Part shown: positions 55,000-63,722 of the stretch, piece by piece
How positions within the stretch are numbered: position 1 is the first letter of the stretch
How the letters are laid out: the number at the start of each line of letters is the position of its first letter
Source of the DNA: Chlorogloea sp. CCALA 695
GTDB lineage: Bacteria; Cyanobacteriota; Cyanobacteriia; Cyanobacteriales; Chroococcidiopsidaceae
DNA: 64,000 nt
Direction of reading: 5' to 3'
NCBI RefSeq assembly: GCF_003003885.1
Contig: NZ_PVWN01000002.1
Span: 162,668 to 226,667, forward strand
The notes under the pieces: model-generated
Databases searched by the model: none
Seen by the model: only the letters and a program-made list of their open reading frames with translations
What the model was told of the DNA's origin: nothing
Program-made: the position numbers and the translations under genes

Positions 55000-57002
55000 T
55001 GAGCAACTAATCCAGTATCAGGAATAATTTCACGGTGACGTTCGCTCCATCCTGGTTCTTTAGGATTAACTTTACTCCACTCAAAATAAACGCGGTAATC
55101 GAACAGATCGCAGCTTTGTCGCTCTACTTTCTCTTTCTCTGGAATTTCACTCTCGACCGTTACATTAAAAGTTTTCCGTCCTGTTGCGTCATAGCCAATA
55201 TTTTCAGCCAGCGCCATAAAGATCGGCGTATCATTGGGTAGGATTTCTCCATCCTGCAATCGGCGGAGAAAAACAATACTCGCTTTCACTCCAGCATCGT
55301 AATAAGCAAAAGCAAACTGAGGTAAACTGACTACTGCAAGAATTTGGAAATGCGACAGCATCCAATTACGTACCCCTTGCAGTGAAGAATTAGTAAGAAT
55401 CCCGTCAGGTAATACGATAGCTGCACGCCCTTCACCCGGCTTGAGATATGACCAAACCCGTTCTATAAACAAAATTTCTGTTTTAATGCTAGTACGGGCT
55501 TTTACCGCATTTGCGCCCCGCTTTGCATCTCTCTCGCCTTGCGCGGATTCGTCTGGTTCTGTACCAGTTGTAGATTTGTTCAAGTACCTACGTAAATCAA
55601 ACTGATCGAGATACCCATCACCTTTTTCAGTTCCCTTGACTACCGAACCGAAAGGCGGATTTGTCAAGATTAAGTCAAATTTACCTGGAACAAGCTCCGG
55701 CTTAATTGCAGTTAATTTAGTCAGAAAATCCAGCGCATCATGCCCCACAATATTAGTATGACCATCATCATGAATGATCATATTCATCTTCGCGACACGG
55801 GCTAGTTCTTCATTGATTTCAATTCCAAATAGATTACGTTCTGCAAAGTCATGCCAGTGCTTGTAATGACTGATACCTTGACGCGAATCAGTTTTATGAT
55901 TAGGATAACGGCGATTTGCTTCCCGGCGAATGTGGTCAAGCGCATAAAGCAAAAAGCCCCCCGATCCACAGGCAGGATCAAGCACTAGCTGCTTACGCTC
56001 TGGGTTCAGCACTTCAATAGAAAAAGCGATAAGTTCACGAGGCGTAAAGTATTGACCAAAGTCACCTTTGAAGAAACCACCCATGAACTCCTCAAAAGCG
56101 ACACCTTTTGTATCAAGTTCTGTCCGATCAAGCGAAATTCCTTCTAAATGCTCGACAACCTGTGCAAGGACTGGTGGCTCTACATTAATTGGGTCGGTAA
56201 AAACGCCTGGTTCTCGTTCCTGTTCGGTTGCGTAAAGCTTAAAAATACGTTTAGCAAGTTCATCACTGCTCTCACCATCTCGACGCTGAAAGTCGTAGGG
56301 GTCAGCATCTTGACGATCGTCATTTTTCTCATCTCGATGTTTAACAAAGACAATCTTACAAAACTCGCCAAAAGCAGCAATTGGGCTACGGCGACCACCT
56401 TCCCAAAGAGTCTGATGGCATTTGCGGATGGCAGAACGTAGTTTATCACGGGAAACAGCAGAGAGATCCTGTCCAGATTTGTTCTTGTAAAACCGCCATT
56501 GGGGAGGATTCCCATAGCGTTTTGGAATATCTGTTAGGTGGTTGCGCTCTCGCTCGCCGGGTGGAAATTTGTCAAAGCGCAGGAGGCGACGGGTTAAACC
56601 TGCGATCGCACCACAAAACGGAGAACCAAGACTAGCTCGATTACCGCAGGCTTGCTCGATAGATTGAGCAAACTCAGCATCGCTAATATCTGAACGCTTT
56701 GCCTCAAAAACAAAATAAGGCTCTTTGCACTCCTCATCTTTGTAAATCACCAAATCAGCCACGTCATTGGGAGTCCGGCGTGGTACTCTTACCTCAAACT
56801 TAATCCGCCTGGGATCGTATTCGTATTTGTAGATCAATTCCGCCCAAAACTCAGCCCGAATTTTCTCTTCCGGATCAGACCATCGCTCAGAGTGATTGGT
56901 CGCAATGTAGTGAATACGTTCCTTTTTGCCTTCCCCTGCAAGCCTAGCGTGACCGTCTTCAATCGCCCGTTCGAGATAAGTCTTGAGATTTTCTACCGAC
57001 AT
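54957..57002 (-). CDS. hsdM: Fused nuclease-N6-adenine methylase (HsdM with HsdR-like N-terminal domain)
   Basis: A 681-residue protein. Residues about 40-150 have a PD-(D/E)xK-like pattern found in HsdR N-termini: IKFEVRVPRR, DVADLVIYKD (Asp83) and PYFVFEAKRSDISD (Glu100, Lys102). The N6-adenine methylase domain begins about 290, with TPRELIAFSI, SAM motif DPACGSGGF (342-350) and catalytic NPPF (448-451). No hsdR gene is present in the window. A nuclease-methylase plus a separate specificity subunit is the BcgI-type (type IIB) arrangement. Nuclease activity is inferred. Confidence 0.88.
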   Translation of the reverse strand: MSVENLKTYLERAIEDGHARLAGEGKKERIHYIATNHSERWSDPEEKIRAEFWAELIYKYEYDPRRIKFEVRVPRRTPNDVADLVIYKDEECKEPYFVFEAKRSDISDAEFAQSIEQACGNRASLGSPFCGAIAGLTRRLLRFDKFPPGERERNHLTDIPKRYGNPPQWRFYKNKSGQDLSAVSRDKLRSAIRKCHQTLWEGGRRSPIAAFGEFCKIVFVKHRDEKNDDRQDADPYDFQRRDGESSDELAKRIFKLYATEQEREPGVFTDPINVEPPVLAQVVEHLEGISLDRTELDTKGVAFEEFMGGFFKGDFGQYFTPRELIAFSIEVLNPERKQLVLDPACGSGGFLLYALDHIRREANRRYPNHKTDSRQGISHYKHWHDFAERNLFGIEINEELARVAKMNMIIHDDGHTNIVGHDALDFLTKLTAIKPELVPGKFDLILTNPPFGSVVKGTEKGDGYLDQFDLRRYLNKSTTGTEPDESAQGERDAKRGANAVKARTSIKTEILFIERVWSYLKPGEGRAAIVLPDGILTNSSLQGVRNWMLSHFQILAVVSLPQFAFAYYDAGVKASIVFLRRLQDGEILPNDTPIFMALAENIGYDATGRKTFNVTVESEIPEKEKVERQSCDLFDYRVYFEWSKVNPKEPGWSERHREIIPDTGLVAQWREFQRDPTPFFV

Positions 57003-57228
57003 TATTAATGTTCGTTAATTTAAGCTTGATCCGGTTATAGTTTAGCCCTGAATTGGTTCGATCTTGCCTATTATCACCTTAATTTTGTATTGGACTGTCC
57101 TGGGTTTGACGCATAGCTATTTGTCTTACTGAAATTTATGGAAAGGATAAAGTGAAATTGTATTGAAGTGGCTTAAGGAACGATTTATACAGTATTTTGA
57201 AGAAAAAGTAATTTTTAAGGATACCTCT

Positions 57229-57930
57229 ATGCAAACCCAACATCTTGATGGGAAAAAGTACCTACAACGCTTTATTTTAATATTAGCGTCGCTCGTATTA
57301 GCCACAAGCGCGATCGCCTTTCCAGCAAATGCCACAGGTATTTATCAAATCCCCAAACTTACCCCCGGTGGTAGTCCTTGGGTAATCGATCAGTCAGAAG
57401 TATTAAGCCGAATCAACGAAAGTACAATTAGCAGCAACTTAGAAAAATTAGCAAAACAGACCGGAAACGAAGTGCGAATTGTTACTATTCGCCGCCTTGA
57501 TTACGGTGAAACCCCCGAAAGCTTTGCTAAAGGACTGTTTAAAAAATGGTTCCCCACTCCCGAAGCCCAAGCAAATCAAACCCTACTTGTGATTGATACC
57601 CTCAGCAGTGGGACAGCTATAGAGACTGGGGCAAAATCATTGTTAACTAATGACATCGCTTCTAGCGTGGTTAATGAAACTATCCTTGCTCCTTTAAAAC
57701 AAGACGAAAAATATAATCAAGCATTTTTAGACGCAAGTAGTCGCCTAATTGCCGTATTATCTGGGGAACCCGACCCTGGCCCACCGCAAATTGTCTCTGG
57801 CGTTAGCACCGAACGCACCTTTAAAACTGCGGAAGAAACAGGTAGCAGTAATGCGACTGTTTGGGTAATTGGGTTTTTAATCGCTGCTACTGTTATTCCG
57901 ATGGCAACTTATTACTTGTACGTCAAGTAA
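57229..57930 (+). CDS. psb32: TPM domain protein, Psb32-like
   Basis: About 233 residues from ATG 57229 (AAGGA seven bases upstream); an upstream TTG in frame at 57163 is unlikely. A hydrophobic segment at about 14-30 (LILASLVLATSAIAF) is a signal or anchor, and another at the C-terminus (VWVIGFLIAATVIPMATYYL) holds the protein in the membrane. The TPM domain includes WVIDQSEVLSRINESTISSN and RRLDYGETPESFAKGLF. TPM/TLP18.3/Psb32 proteins take part in photosystem II repair. Confidence 0.88.
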   Translation: MQTQHLDGKKYLQRFILILASLVLATSAIAFPANATGIYQIPKLTPGGSPWVIDQSEVLSRINESTISSNLEKLAKQTGNEVRIVTIRRLDYGETPESFAKGLFKKWFPTPEAQANQTLLVIDTLSSGTAIETGAKSLLTNDIASSVVNETILAPLKQDEKYNQAFLDASSRLIAVLSGEPDPGPPQIVSGVSTERTFKTAEETGSSNATVWVIGFLIAATVIPMATYYLYVK

Positions 57931-57931
57931 C

Positions 57932-58312
57932 TTAATCTTGAACATACTCGATTCCATTAATTAAAGCCATTTCAGCCCGGACAAACTCTCGACCTAAGTA
58001 AGCCGCATGGTCTAAAAGAGTAACTAAACTGGGCTGATTTTTTTCAAAGATTTCAATACAAAGTTCTTTTGCAGTTCTGCCGCTAAATACCTCTGTTGGC
58101 GTGCGTTCTACCTTTCCCCGCACCGGAATCGGCTTCCCCGTCTCTGGGTCAATAGCCAAACCGCGATCGCTAATTATATTTGTAAAATGTTTGGCATAAA
58201 TGAGCCTTGCATCCCGATCCAAATAAATAATAAAATAACCACCGGGATCGAGAGCAATAAACCGCCCCGAAAGCTTTTTATCTATCGCCTCTAAATCAAC
58301 CATCCGCACCAT
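57932..58312 (-). CDS. DUF4346 domain protein
   Basis: A 126-residue protein recognised from RFIALDPGGYFIIYLDRDAR and AKHFTNIISDRGLAIDPETG as the cyanobacterial DUF4346 family; in longer relatives the same module follows a pterin-binding domain. Function unknown. Ends two bases after the end of the convergent psb32-like gene. Confidence 0.75.
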   Translation of the reverse strand: MVRMVDLEAIDKKLSGRFIALDPGGYFIIYLDRDARLIYAKHFTNIISDRGLAIDPETGKPIPVRGKVERTPTEVFSGRTAKELCIEIFEKNQPSLVTLLDHAAYLGREFVRAEMALINGIEYVQD

Positions 58313-58375
58313 AATCTAATCACAAACATCTCTGTATCTCTTTCCAGTCTAGTCCTTTCTTTAATATTCCTGAGC

Positions 58376-58427
58376 ATTACCAATTATTAATTACCCATTA
58401 CCAATTCCCAATTACCAATTACCCAAA
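58376..58427. repeat. Tandem heptamer repeat array before a DUF309 gene
   Basis: Degenerate ATTACCA/ATTCCCA units in tandem, ending five bases before the DUF309 ATG. The same family as 27014-27050 and 37405-37450. Because it occupies the leader, it may alter ribosome access, though no Shine-Dalgarno-like sequence is otherwise seen. Confidence 0.8.
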
Positions 58428-58431
58428 TTTT

Positions 58432-58806
58432 ATGAATCCAAACGAGCCATGTATTATGAGCGCGGAATTTTGGCACGGTGTAGAACAGTTTAATCAAAAA
58501 CAGTTTTACGCCTGTCACGATACTTTAGAAGCTTTATGGATGGAAGCAATTGAGCCGCAAAAAACTTTTTATCAAGCCATTTTACAAATTGCTGTAGCAC
58601 TGTATCATCTGGGTAACTCAAACGTGCGCGGTGCTTGCATTCTGCTCGGAGAAGGCACAAATAAGTTGAGACGTTACGAAGCTAGTTATGCAGGTATTGA
58701 TGTCGATAAGTTGTTAGAGGATAGTGTTACTTTATTGCTCCAACTACAACAACAAGAAGTTGCATCGCCTCTATTACCTAAAATTAATCTAGCTATTGAT
58801 ACTTAA
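58432..58806 (+). CDS. DUF309 family protein
   Basis: A 124-residue helical protein with the DUF309 signature EFWHGVEQFNQKQFYACHDTLEALW and later FYQAILQIAVALYHLGNSN. Function unknown in bacteria; the conserved His/Glu/Asp cluster in helix one suggests metal or substrate binding. It precedes the LPS export genes by about 150 bases. Confidence 0.88.
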   Translation: MNPNEPCIMSAEFWHGVEQFNQKQFYACHDTLEALWMEAIEPQKTFYQAILQIAVALYHLGNSNVRGACILLGEGTNKLRRYEASYAGIDVDKLLEDSVTLLLQLQQQEVASPLLPKINLAIDT

Positions 58807-58872
58807 CTTGATATATTCGTGGAACTTGCCTATAAGGGTTTTGGTCTAGGAGTTAAGTTAGAATTGGGACAC

Positions 58873-58907
58873 GCGATAGAGCCACAAGCTCGCACTTCGC
58901 CTTTTTG
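58873..58907 (+). repeat. Small dispersed repeat, copy B
   Basis: First 22 bases identical to 12132-12153 (GCGATAGAGCCACAAGCTCG and two more), then CTTCGC and a T-run, as in copy A with a three-base deletion. It lies between the DUF309 and lptA genes. Confidence 0.75.
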
Positions 58908-58958
58908 GTTCTAGTTACTTATTACTTAGCTTTTAACGATTATTTTAAACAAACTTTT

Positions 58959-59453
58959 ATGAAACTTGCTTATATACATCCCTCTTGGCAGCGCTACATC
59001 AACCGAGTTTTGGTAATACCAACAATTGTAAGTGCGATCGCCTTTACCATGCCTTCACCGCTCAAAAGCCAACCCACAAGCGACGGACGCGCTCTTACAG
59101 TCAAGGCGCAAATTCAAGAAGCTAATTCTAAAACTGGAGTAGTTACCGCTCGTGGTAACGTAGAAATGTTTTATCCCGCCCGTAAAATCCAAGCAACTGC
59201 CGCTCAAGCTCAATACTTTAGCCGCGAACGCCGAATTGTTTTAAGTGGCAATGTCTATGTATTGCAAGAAGGGAACAGCATTCAAGGAGAAAATATTACT
59301 TACTTGATTGATGAAGGGCGATTTATTGCCACACCCAAAACTAACGGACAGGTAGAGTCAATTTATATTATTAGCGATCCAAACCCTGCCACTACAACCC
59401 AAGCCGCCCCCGCAACTCCAAGTTTTAACCGCAAAAGCCCCGCTAAAAAGTAA
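58959..59453 (+). CDS. lptA: LptA/OstA-like lipopolysaccharide transport protein
   Basis: About 164 residues from ATG 58959 (an in-frame TTG at 58905 is less likely). A signal/anchor region (RVLVIPTIVSAIAFTMPSPL) precedes the OstA_N beta-jellyroll with IQEANSKTGVVTARGNVEMF and RRIVLSGNVYVLQEGNSIQG. LptA bridges LPS between inner and outer membranes. Overlaps lptB by one base (TAATG). Confidence 0.88.
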   Translation: MKLAYIHPSWQRYINRVLVIPTIVSAIAFTMPSPLKSQPTSDGRALTVKAQIQEANSKTGVVTARGNVEMFYPARKIQATAAQAQYFSRERRIVLSGNVYVLQEGNSIQGENITYLIDEGRFIATPKTNGQVESIYIISDPNPATTTQAAPATPSFNRKSPAKK

Positions 59454-60181
59454 TGAAAATTCTCCTAGAGAATATTCATAAGTCCTATGGTAAGCGCTCT
59501 ATTGTTAATCGCGTTAGTCTTTCCGTAGCCCAAGGAGAAGTTGTAGGGTTATTAGGCCCTAATGGCGCAGGTAAAACCACAACTTTTTACATTGCTACAG
59601 GCTTAGAAAGACCAAATCAAGGTAAAGTATGGCTTGACGACCGCGATATTACGTCTTTACCCATTCACAAACGAGCGCGACTAGGAATTGGCTATTTAGC
59701 TCAAGAAGCCAGCATTTTTCGGCAATTGAGCGTTGCGGAAAATATTTTATTAGTATTAGAGCAAACCAACGTACCGCGCCGCGAATGGGATGGACGCTTG
59801 CATACCTTATTGCGGGAGTTTCGGTTAGAAAGTGTTGCCCAAACTAAAGGAATCCAGGTGTCGGGAGGAGAAAGGCGACGCACAGAACTCGCTAGAGCCT
59901 TAGCCGCCGGGAGAGAGGGGCCAAAGTTTTTATTATTAGATGAACCTTTTGCGGGGGTAGATCCGATCGCTGTAGCCGAGATTCAGGCAATGATCGAAAA
60001 ATTACGCGATCGCCAAATCGGGATTTTAATTACCGATCACAATGTTAGGGAAACCCTAGCAATTACCGACCGTGCTTACATTATGCGTGAAGGTCAAATT
60101 CTTGCGTATGGCAACGCCGAGGAGCTTTATAGCAATCCTCTTGTCCGTCAATACTACTTGGGTAGTAACTTTCAAGCTTAA
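59453..60181 (+). CDS. lptB: LPS export ABC transporter ATP-binding protein
   Basis: A 242-residue ABC ATPase. Walker A GLLGPNGAGKTTTFYIAT, signature VSGGERRRTELARALA and Walker B KFLLLDEPFAGVDP, with TDHNVRETLAITDRAY as the H-loop; all match LptB. It drives extraction of LPS from the inner membrane with LptF/LptG. Second of three lpt genes. Confidence 0.94.
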   Translation: MKILLENIHKSYGKRSIVNRVSLSVAQGEVVGLLGPNGAGKTTTFYIATGLERPNQGKVWLDDRDITSLPIHKRARLGIGYLAQEASIFRQLSVAENILLVLEQTNVPRREWDGRLHTLLREFRLESVAQTKGIQVSGGERRRTELARALAAGREGPKFLLLDEPFAGVDPIAVAEIQAMIEKLRDRQIGILITDHNVRETLAITDRAYIMREGQILAYGNAEELYSNPLVRQYYLGSNFQA

Positions 60182-60193
60182 AAACTCCAAACT

Positions 60194-61360
60194 ATGAAAA
60201 GTTTCAAGTCTCTCACCTCAATTATTCCCATGCCTGCGGTTATGGATCGCTACATTGCCAGCGAACTATTAGGGCCGTTTTTGTTTGGGGTGGGGGCATT
60301 TTCGTCAGTGGGGGTAGCTGTTGGGATTTTGTTTGACTTGGTAAGAAAAATAGTTGAAACAGGGTTGCCAATTGCGATCGCATCACAAGTATTTTTGCTA
60401 AATTTGCCAGCTTTTATTGTCTTAGCTTTTCCCATGTCTACGCTGCTTTCGGCTTTGATGACTTATAGCCGTCTTGCCAGCGACAGCGAACTTATTGCCT
60501 TACGCAGCAGTGGAGTAAGTATTTACAGGTTAGTTCTCCCGGCGGTGGTTTTGAGCTTTGTAGTTACAGGGATAACTTTTTTCTTCAACGAACAATTGGT
60601 TCCCATTGCCAACTACCAAGCTTCCCAGACCTTGCGAAGCGCCTTAAAGCAAAATAAACCGATCTTGACTGAGCAAAATATCTTTTACCCAGAATACAAA
60701 GAAGTCAAACAGCCAAATGGCGAAAAAACTAAGATTTTGTCTCGTTTATTTTACGCCGATAAGTTTGACGGGCAGCAAATGCAAGGATTGGTAATTGTTG
60801 ATCGCTCAGAATTGGGTATAAATCAAATTTTGGTGTCTGATTCGGCGGCTTGGAATCGCTTACAAAATATTTGGGACTTTTTTAATGGCACTATTTATTT
60901 AGTTGCGCCCGATAGTTCTTACCGCAACATTGTCCGCTTTGAACACCAGCAGTTGCAATTACCGCGTACCGCCTTAGATTTAGCGGCAAAAGGGCGAGAT
61001 TTTGGGGAAATGAATATTGCTCAAGCAAGAGAGCGGTTAAAACTCTTAAATTTGAGTGGAGATGAGAAAAAAATTCGCAAGCTCAAAGTCCGCATTCAAG
61101 AAAAACTTTCTTTACCTTTTGTCTGTATTGTTTTCGGCTTAGTGGGGGCGGCTTTGGGAACCAACCCCCAACGGGCGGGAAAAGCTAAAGCTACCAGCTT
61201 CGGCATTAGTATCATTGTGATTTTTGGTTACTACTTACTGAGCTTTATTAGCAGCGCCCTCGGTGTGAGTGGAGTAGTTTCGCCGATTGTATCTGCTTGG
61301 TTGCCTACAGCTTTTGGTTTAATGACTGGGGGACTATTGCTAGTCCGCGCCGCAAAGTAA
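60194..61360 (+). CDS. LptF/LptG family permease
   Basis: A 388-residue YjgP/YjgQ-family permease with about six membrane segments: three near the N-terminus (LGPFLFGVGAFSSVGVAVGI, LPAFIVLAFPMSTLLSALMT), a large periplasmic beta domain (about 130-270) and three at the C-terminus. SRLASDSELIALRSSGVS is the coupling region that contacts LptB. Cyanobacteria often have a single LptF/G that may act as a homodimer. Confidence 0.9.
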   Translation: MKSFKSLTSIIPMPAVMDRYIASELLGPFLFGVGAFSSVGVAVGILFDLVRKIVETGLPIAIASQVFLLNLPAFIVLAFPMSTLLSALMTYSRLASDSELIALRSSGVSIYRLVLPAVVLSFVVTGITFFFNEQLVPIANYQASQTLRSALKQNKPILTEQNIFYPEYKEVKQPNGEKTKILSRLFYADKFDGQQMQGLVIVDRSELGINQILVSDSAAWNRLQNIWDFFNGTIYLVAPDSSYRNIVRFEHQQLQLPRTALDLAAKGRDFGEMNIAQARERLKLLNLSGDEKKIRKLKVRIQEKLSLPFVCIVFGLVGAALGTNPQRAGKAKATSFGISIIVIFGYYLLSFISSALGVSGVVSPIVSAWLPTAFGLMTGGLLLVRAAK

Positions 61361-61387
61361 AGTCCAAAACTGTAGGTACAACCTTAC

Positions 61388-62809
61388 TTAACTAAAGGCG
61401 TTAATAATTGCGTCGGCAAACTCTGAGCATTTTAATGGCTCTACTGGTGGCTCCATTAACCGCGCCAAATCGTAGGTAACATAACCCTTGGCGATCGCAT
61501 CTCCAATCCCTTTTTTAATCAAGTCTGCCGCTTCCTGCCATCCCATATATTCCAGCATCATTACCGCCGAAAGAATCACAGAGCCGGGGTTTACACGGTC
61601 TAATCCGGCGTGTTTGGGTGCTGTGCCGTGAGTTGCTTCAAAAATAGCACAATCATCGCCAATATTTGCCCCAGGGCCCATGCCTAACCCACCCACAACG
61701 GCGGCGGCGGCATCTGATAAGTAATCGCCGTTGAGATTCATAGTCGCCAAAATTGAATACTCGTCTGGTCTAGTCTGCAATTGTTGGAAAATACTATCAG
61801 CAATGCGATCGTTGACCATAATTTTATCTTTCCACTGCCCCTTGCCGTGAGTCGCCCAGATTTGGCTTAAAACCGCCTCTACTTCTTGACAAATTTGGTT
61901 TTGCTTTTCAGGGGTCAAAGAGCTATAACCTGGCTCAATTAGCCTCGCATTAGCCTCAAAACTAATGTCTGCGTTGCTTTCTTTGTTGCTTAAAATCCAC
62001 GATTCCCGCTCGGTAACGCAATCGGTGCGAAACTCGGTCGTTGCCAGTTCGTAGCCCCAATCGCGGAAGGCTCCCTCGGTGTATTTCATAATATTGCCCT
62101 TATGCACCAAAGTCACCATTTGCTTAGACTTGGGCAGCCTTAAAGCGTGTTTCAGCGCCCGTCTAACTAAACGCTGGGAACCTTTCTTGCTAATTGGTTT
62201 AATCCCAATCCCTGAATCTAGCGGAATTTGCTTTTTACCATGTTCGGGAGTAGCGGGGATAAGTTCTTCGTTAAGAATTTTAATTAAGCGCGTGCCGATT
62301 TCGCTACCTTGTTTCCATTCAATTCCTAAATAAATATCTTCGGTATTTTCCCGATAAATAATTACGTCCATTTTCTCAGGATATTTGTGCGGCGACGGCG
62401 TACCGGGATAATATCGGCAAGGACGGACGCAGGCGTATAAATCATTGATTTGTCTTAACGCTACGTTTAGCGACCGAATCCCGCCGCCTACGGGTGTAGT
62501 CAAAGGACCTTTGATAGCAATACCATACTCTTTAATTGCTTTGAGGGTATCTTCAGGTAAATACTGATAAGTGCCGTATTGTTCGCAAGCTTCATCTCCG
62601 GCGTAAACTCTAAACCAGCTAATTTCTCGCTTACCTTTGTAGGCAATAGCCACCGCCTTATCGATTACCTTTTGACTAGCAGGCCAAATATCAACTCCCG
62701 TACCATCGCCACGAATAAACGGAATAATCGGGTTGTCGGGAACTATCGGTTCGCCGTTATTAAACGTGACTGTTGAACCTGTCGTTGGAGGAGCGATCTT
62801 TTCGTACAT
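61388..62809 (-). CDS. icd: NADP-dependent isocitrate dehydrogenase
   Basis: About 473 residues from ATG 62809; an ATG at 62818 is three codons earlier. Substrate-binding [20 protein letters not shown], metal-binding [20 protein letters not shown] and NADP-binding [13 protein letters not shown] match the cyanobacterial enzyme, which makes 2-oxoglutarate for nitrogen assimilation. In many cyanobacteria icd is under NtcA, but no clear GTA-N8-TAC site was seen in the 280 bases upstream. Confidence 0.95.
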   Translation of the reverse strand: MYEKIAPPTTGSTVTFNNGEPIVPDNPIIPFIRGDGTGVDIWPASQKVIDKAVAIAYKGKREISWFRVYAGDEACEQYGTYQYLPEDTLKAIKEYGIAIKGPLTTPVGGGIRSLNVALRQINDLYACVRPCRYYPGTPSPHKYPEKMDVIIYRENTEDIYLGIEWKQGSEIGTRLIKILNEELIPATPEHGKKQIPLDSGIGIKPISKKGSQRLVRRALKHALRLPKSKQMVTLVHKGNIMKYTEGAFRDWGYELATTEFRTDCVTERESWILSNKESNADISFEANARLIEPGYSSLTPEKQNQICQEVEAVLSQIWATHGKGQWKDKIMVNDRIADSIFQQLQTRPDEYSILATMNLNGDYLSDAAAAVVGGLGMGPGANIGDDCAIFEATHGTAPKHAGLDRVNPGSVILSAVMMLEYMGWQEAADLIKKGIGDAIAKGYVTYDLARLMEPPVEPLKCSEFADAIINAFS

Positions 62810-63102
62810 TCTTAGCAAAACTCCTGAGTAATTAAATTAGCTTCTGACAAATTTCCCCCTTGGTAAGGTGCTTTGTCCTTGGCTCAAAGGAAAACGATAC
62901 AGCACTTTAACCAATTAATTATGTTTTTTTTAAACGCTTTGCAAGCCGCAATTGACAATTATTTTTGGATAATTAAATATAAATTGGTCAAATAAGATAG
63001 CTTTTGTCGATGAGAATAGGCGATCGCACAATTCGGTATTACTAAATTTTGCTGGTTCTGTAGACATACGTTGACAAAATATACAACATTAATTTAATGT
63101 AA

Positions 63103-63722
63103 ATGAGCAAGTGGATGAAATTATCGGATTTTGCAAAATTAAAAGGACTGTTGTTACAAAACGGCGGGCGCGAATGTGGCAACGAGGTGAACTTAATGCA
63201 AAACAATTACCAAGCGGTACTGTAATAGTTAATTTAGAAAGAAATATAAATAAAGGCGTTGTTATTTATACTCGCGTCTCAAGTAGTGAAAATAAATCCA
63301 ACTTAAACAGTCAGGCAGAAAGATTAGAAAGTTATTGTACTGCTAAAGGCTATCAAATAGTTAGAATAGTTAAAGAAGTGGGTAGCCAAGTTAATGATAA
63401 CAGACGCTCTCTTGGAAAGCTCTGTGTCGAGAAACCCGCCCCACAGATCCGCAAACTTATTGAACTACTCAATAAAGATGATTATTCTATTATTGTTGTA
63501 TAACATAAAGACCGCCTGAGTAGAGTAAGTTTTAATTATTTAAAAGTTTTATTAAATCAAACAGGGCGTGATATAGAAGTAGTTAATCTAGCTACAGAAC
63601 GGCTTAATGATTTAATGCACGATTTTGTTTCTATTATTACTAGCTTCTGTGCGAGATTATATTTTATTCGCAGAAGAACTAGAAAAACTCAAGAAATAAT
63701 AAAATGTTTAGAGGATTCTTAA
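63103..63722 (+). pseudogene. tnpA: IS607-type serine recombinase TnpA, degraded
   Basis: Starts ATGAGCAAGTGGATGAAATT (MSKWMKLSDFAKLKG), shifts frame near 63150-63165, continues RARMWQRGELNAKQLPSGTV and VVIYTRVSSSENKSNLNSQA (serine-recombinase domain, catalytic-serine region), then holds an in-frame repeat insertion (63411-63447) and a TAA (63501-63503) where the family has GAA (VVEHKDRL). The remaining frame runs HKDRLSRVSFNYLKV to a stop at 63722. At least one frameshift and one nonsense change make it inactive. Confidence 0.85.
63411..63447. repeat. Small dispersed palindromic repeat inside tnpA, copy 2
   Basis: A 37-base element (CTTGGAAAGCTCTGTGTCGA ... CCACAGA), 32 of 37 identical to 49299-49335. 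It adds about 15 codons in frame to the tnpA relic between NDNR and RKLIELLNKDDYS. Family members read straight from NDNR to KL(I/L)ELL. Confidence 0.85.

Noticed and set aside
58376..58427. CRISPR array at the heptamer repeats
   Set aside because: Seven-base units in direct tandem without spacers are STRR-type microsatellites, not CRISPR.
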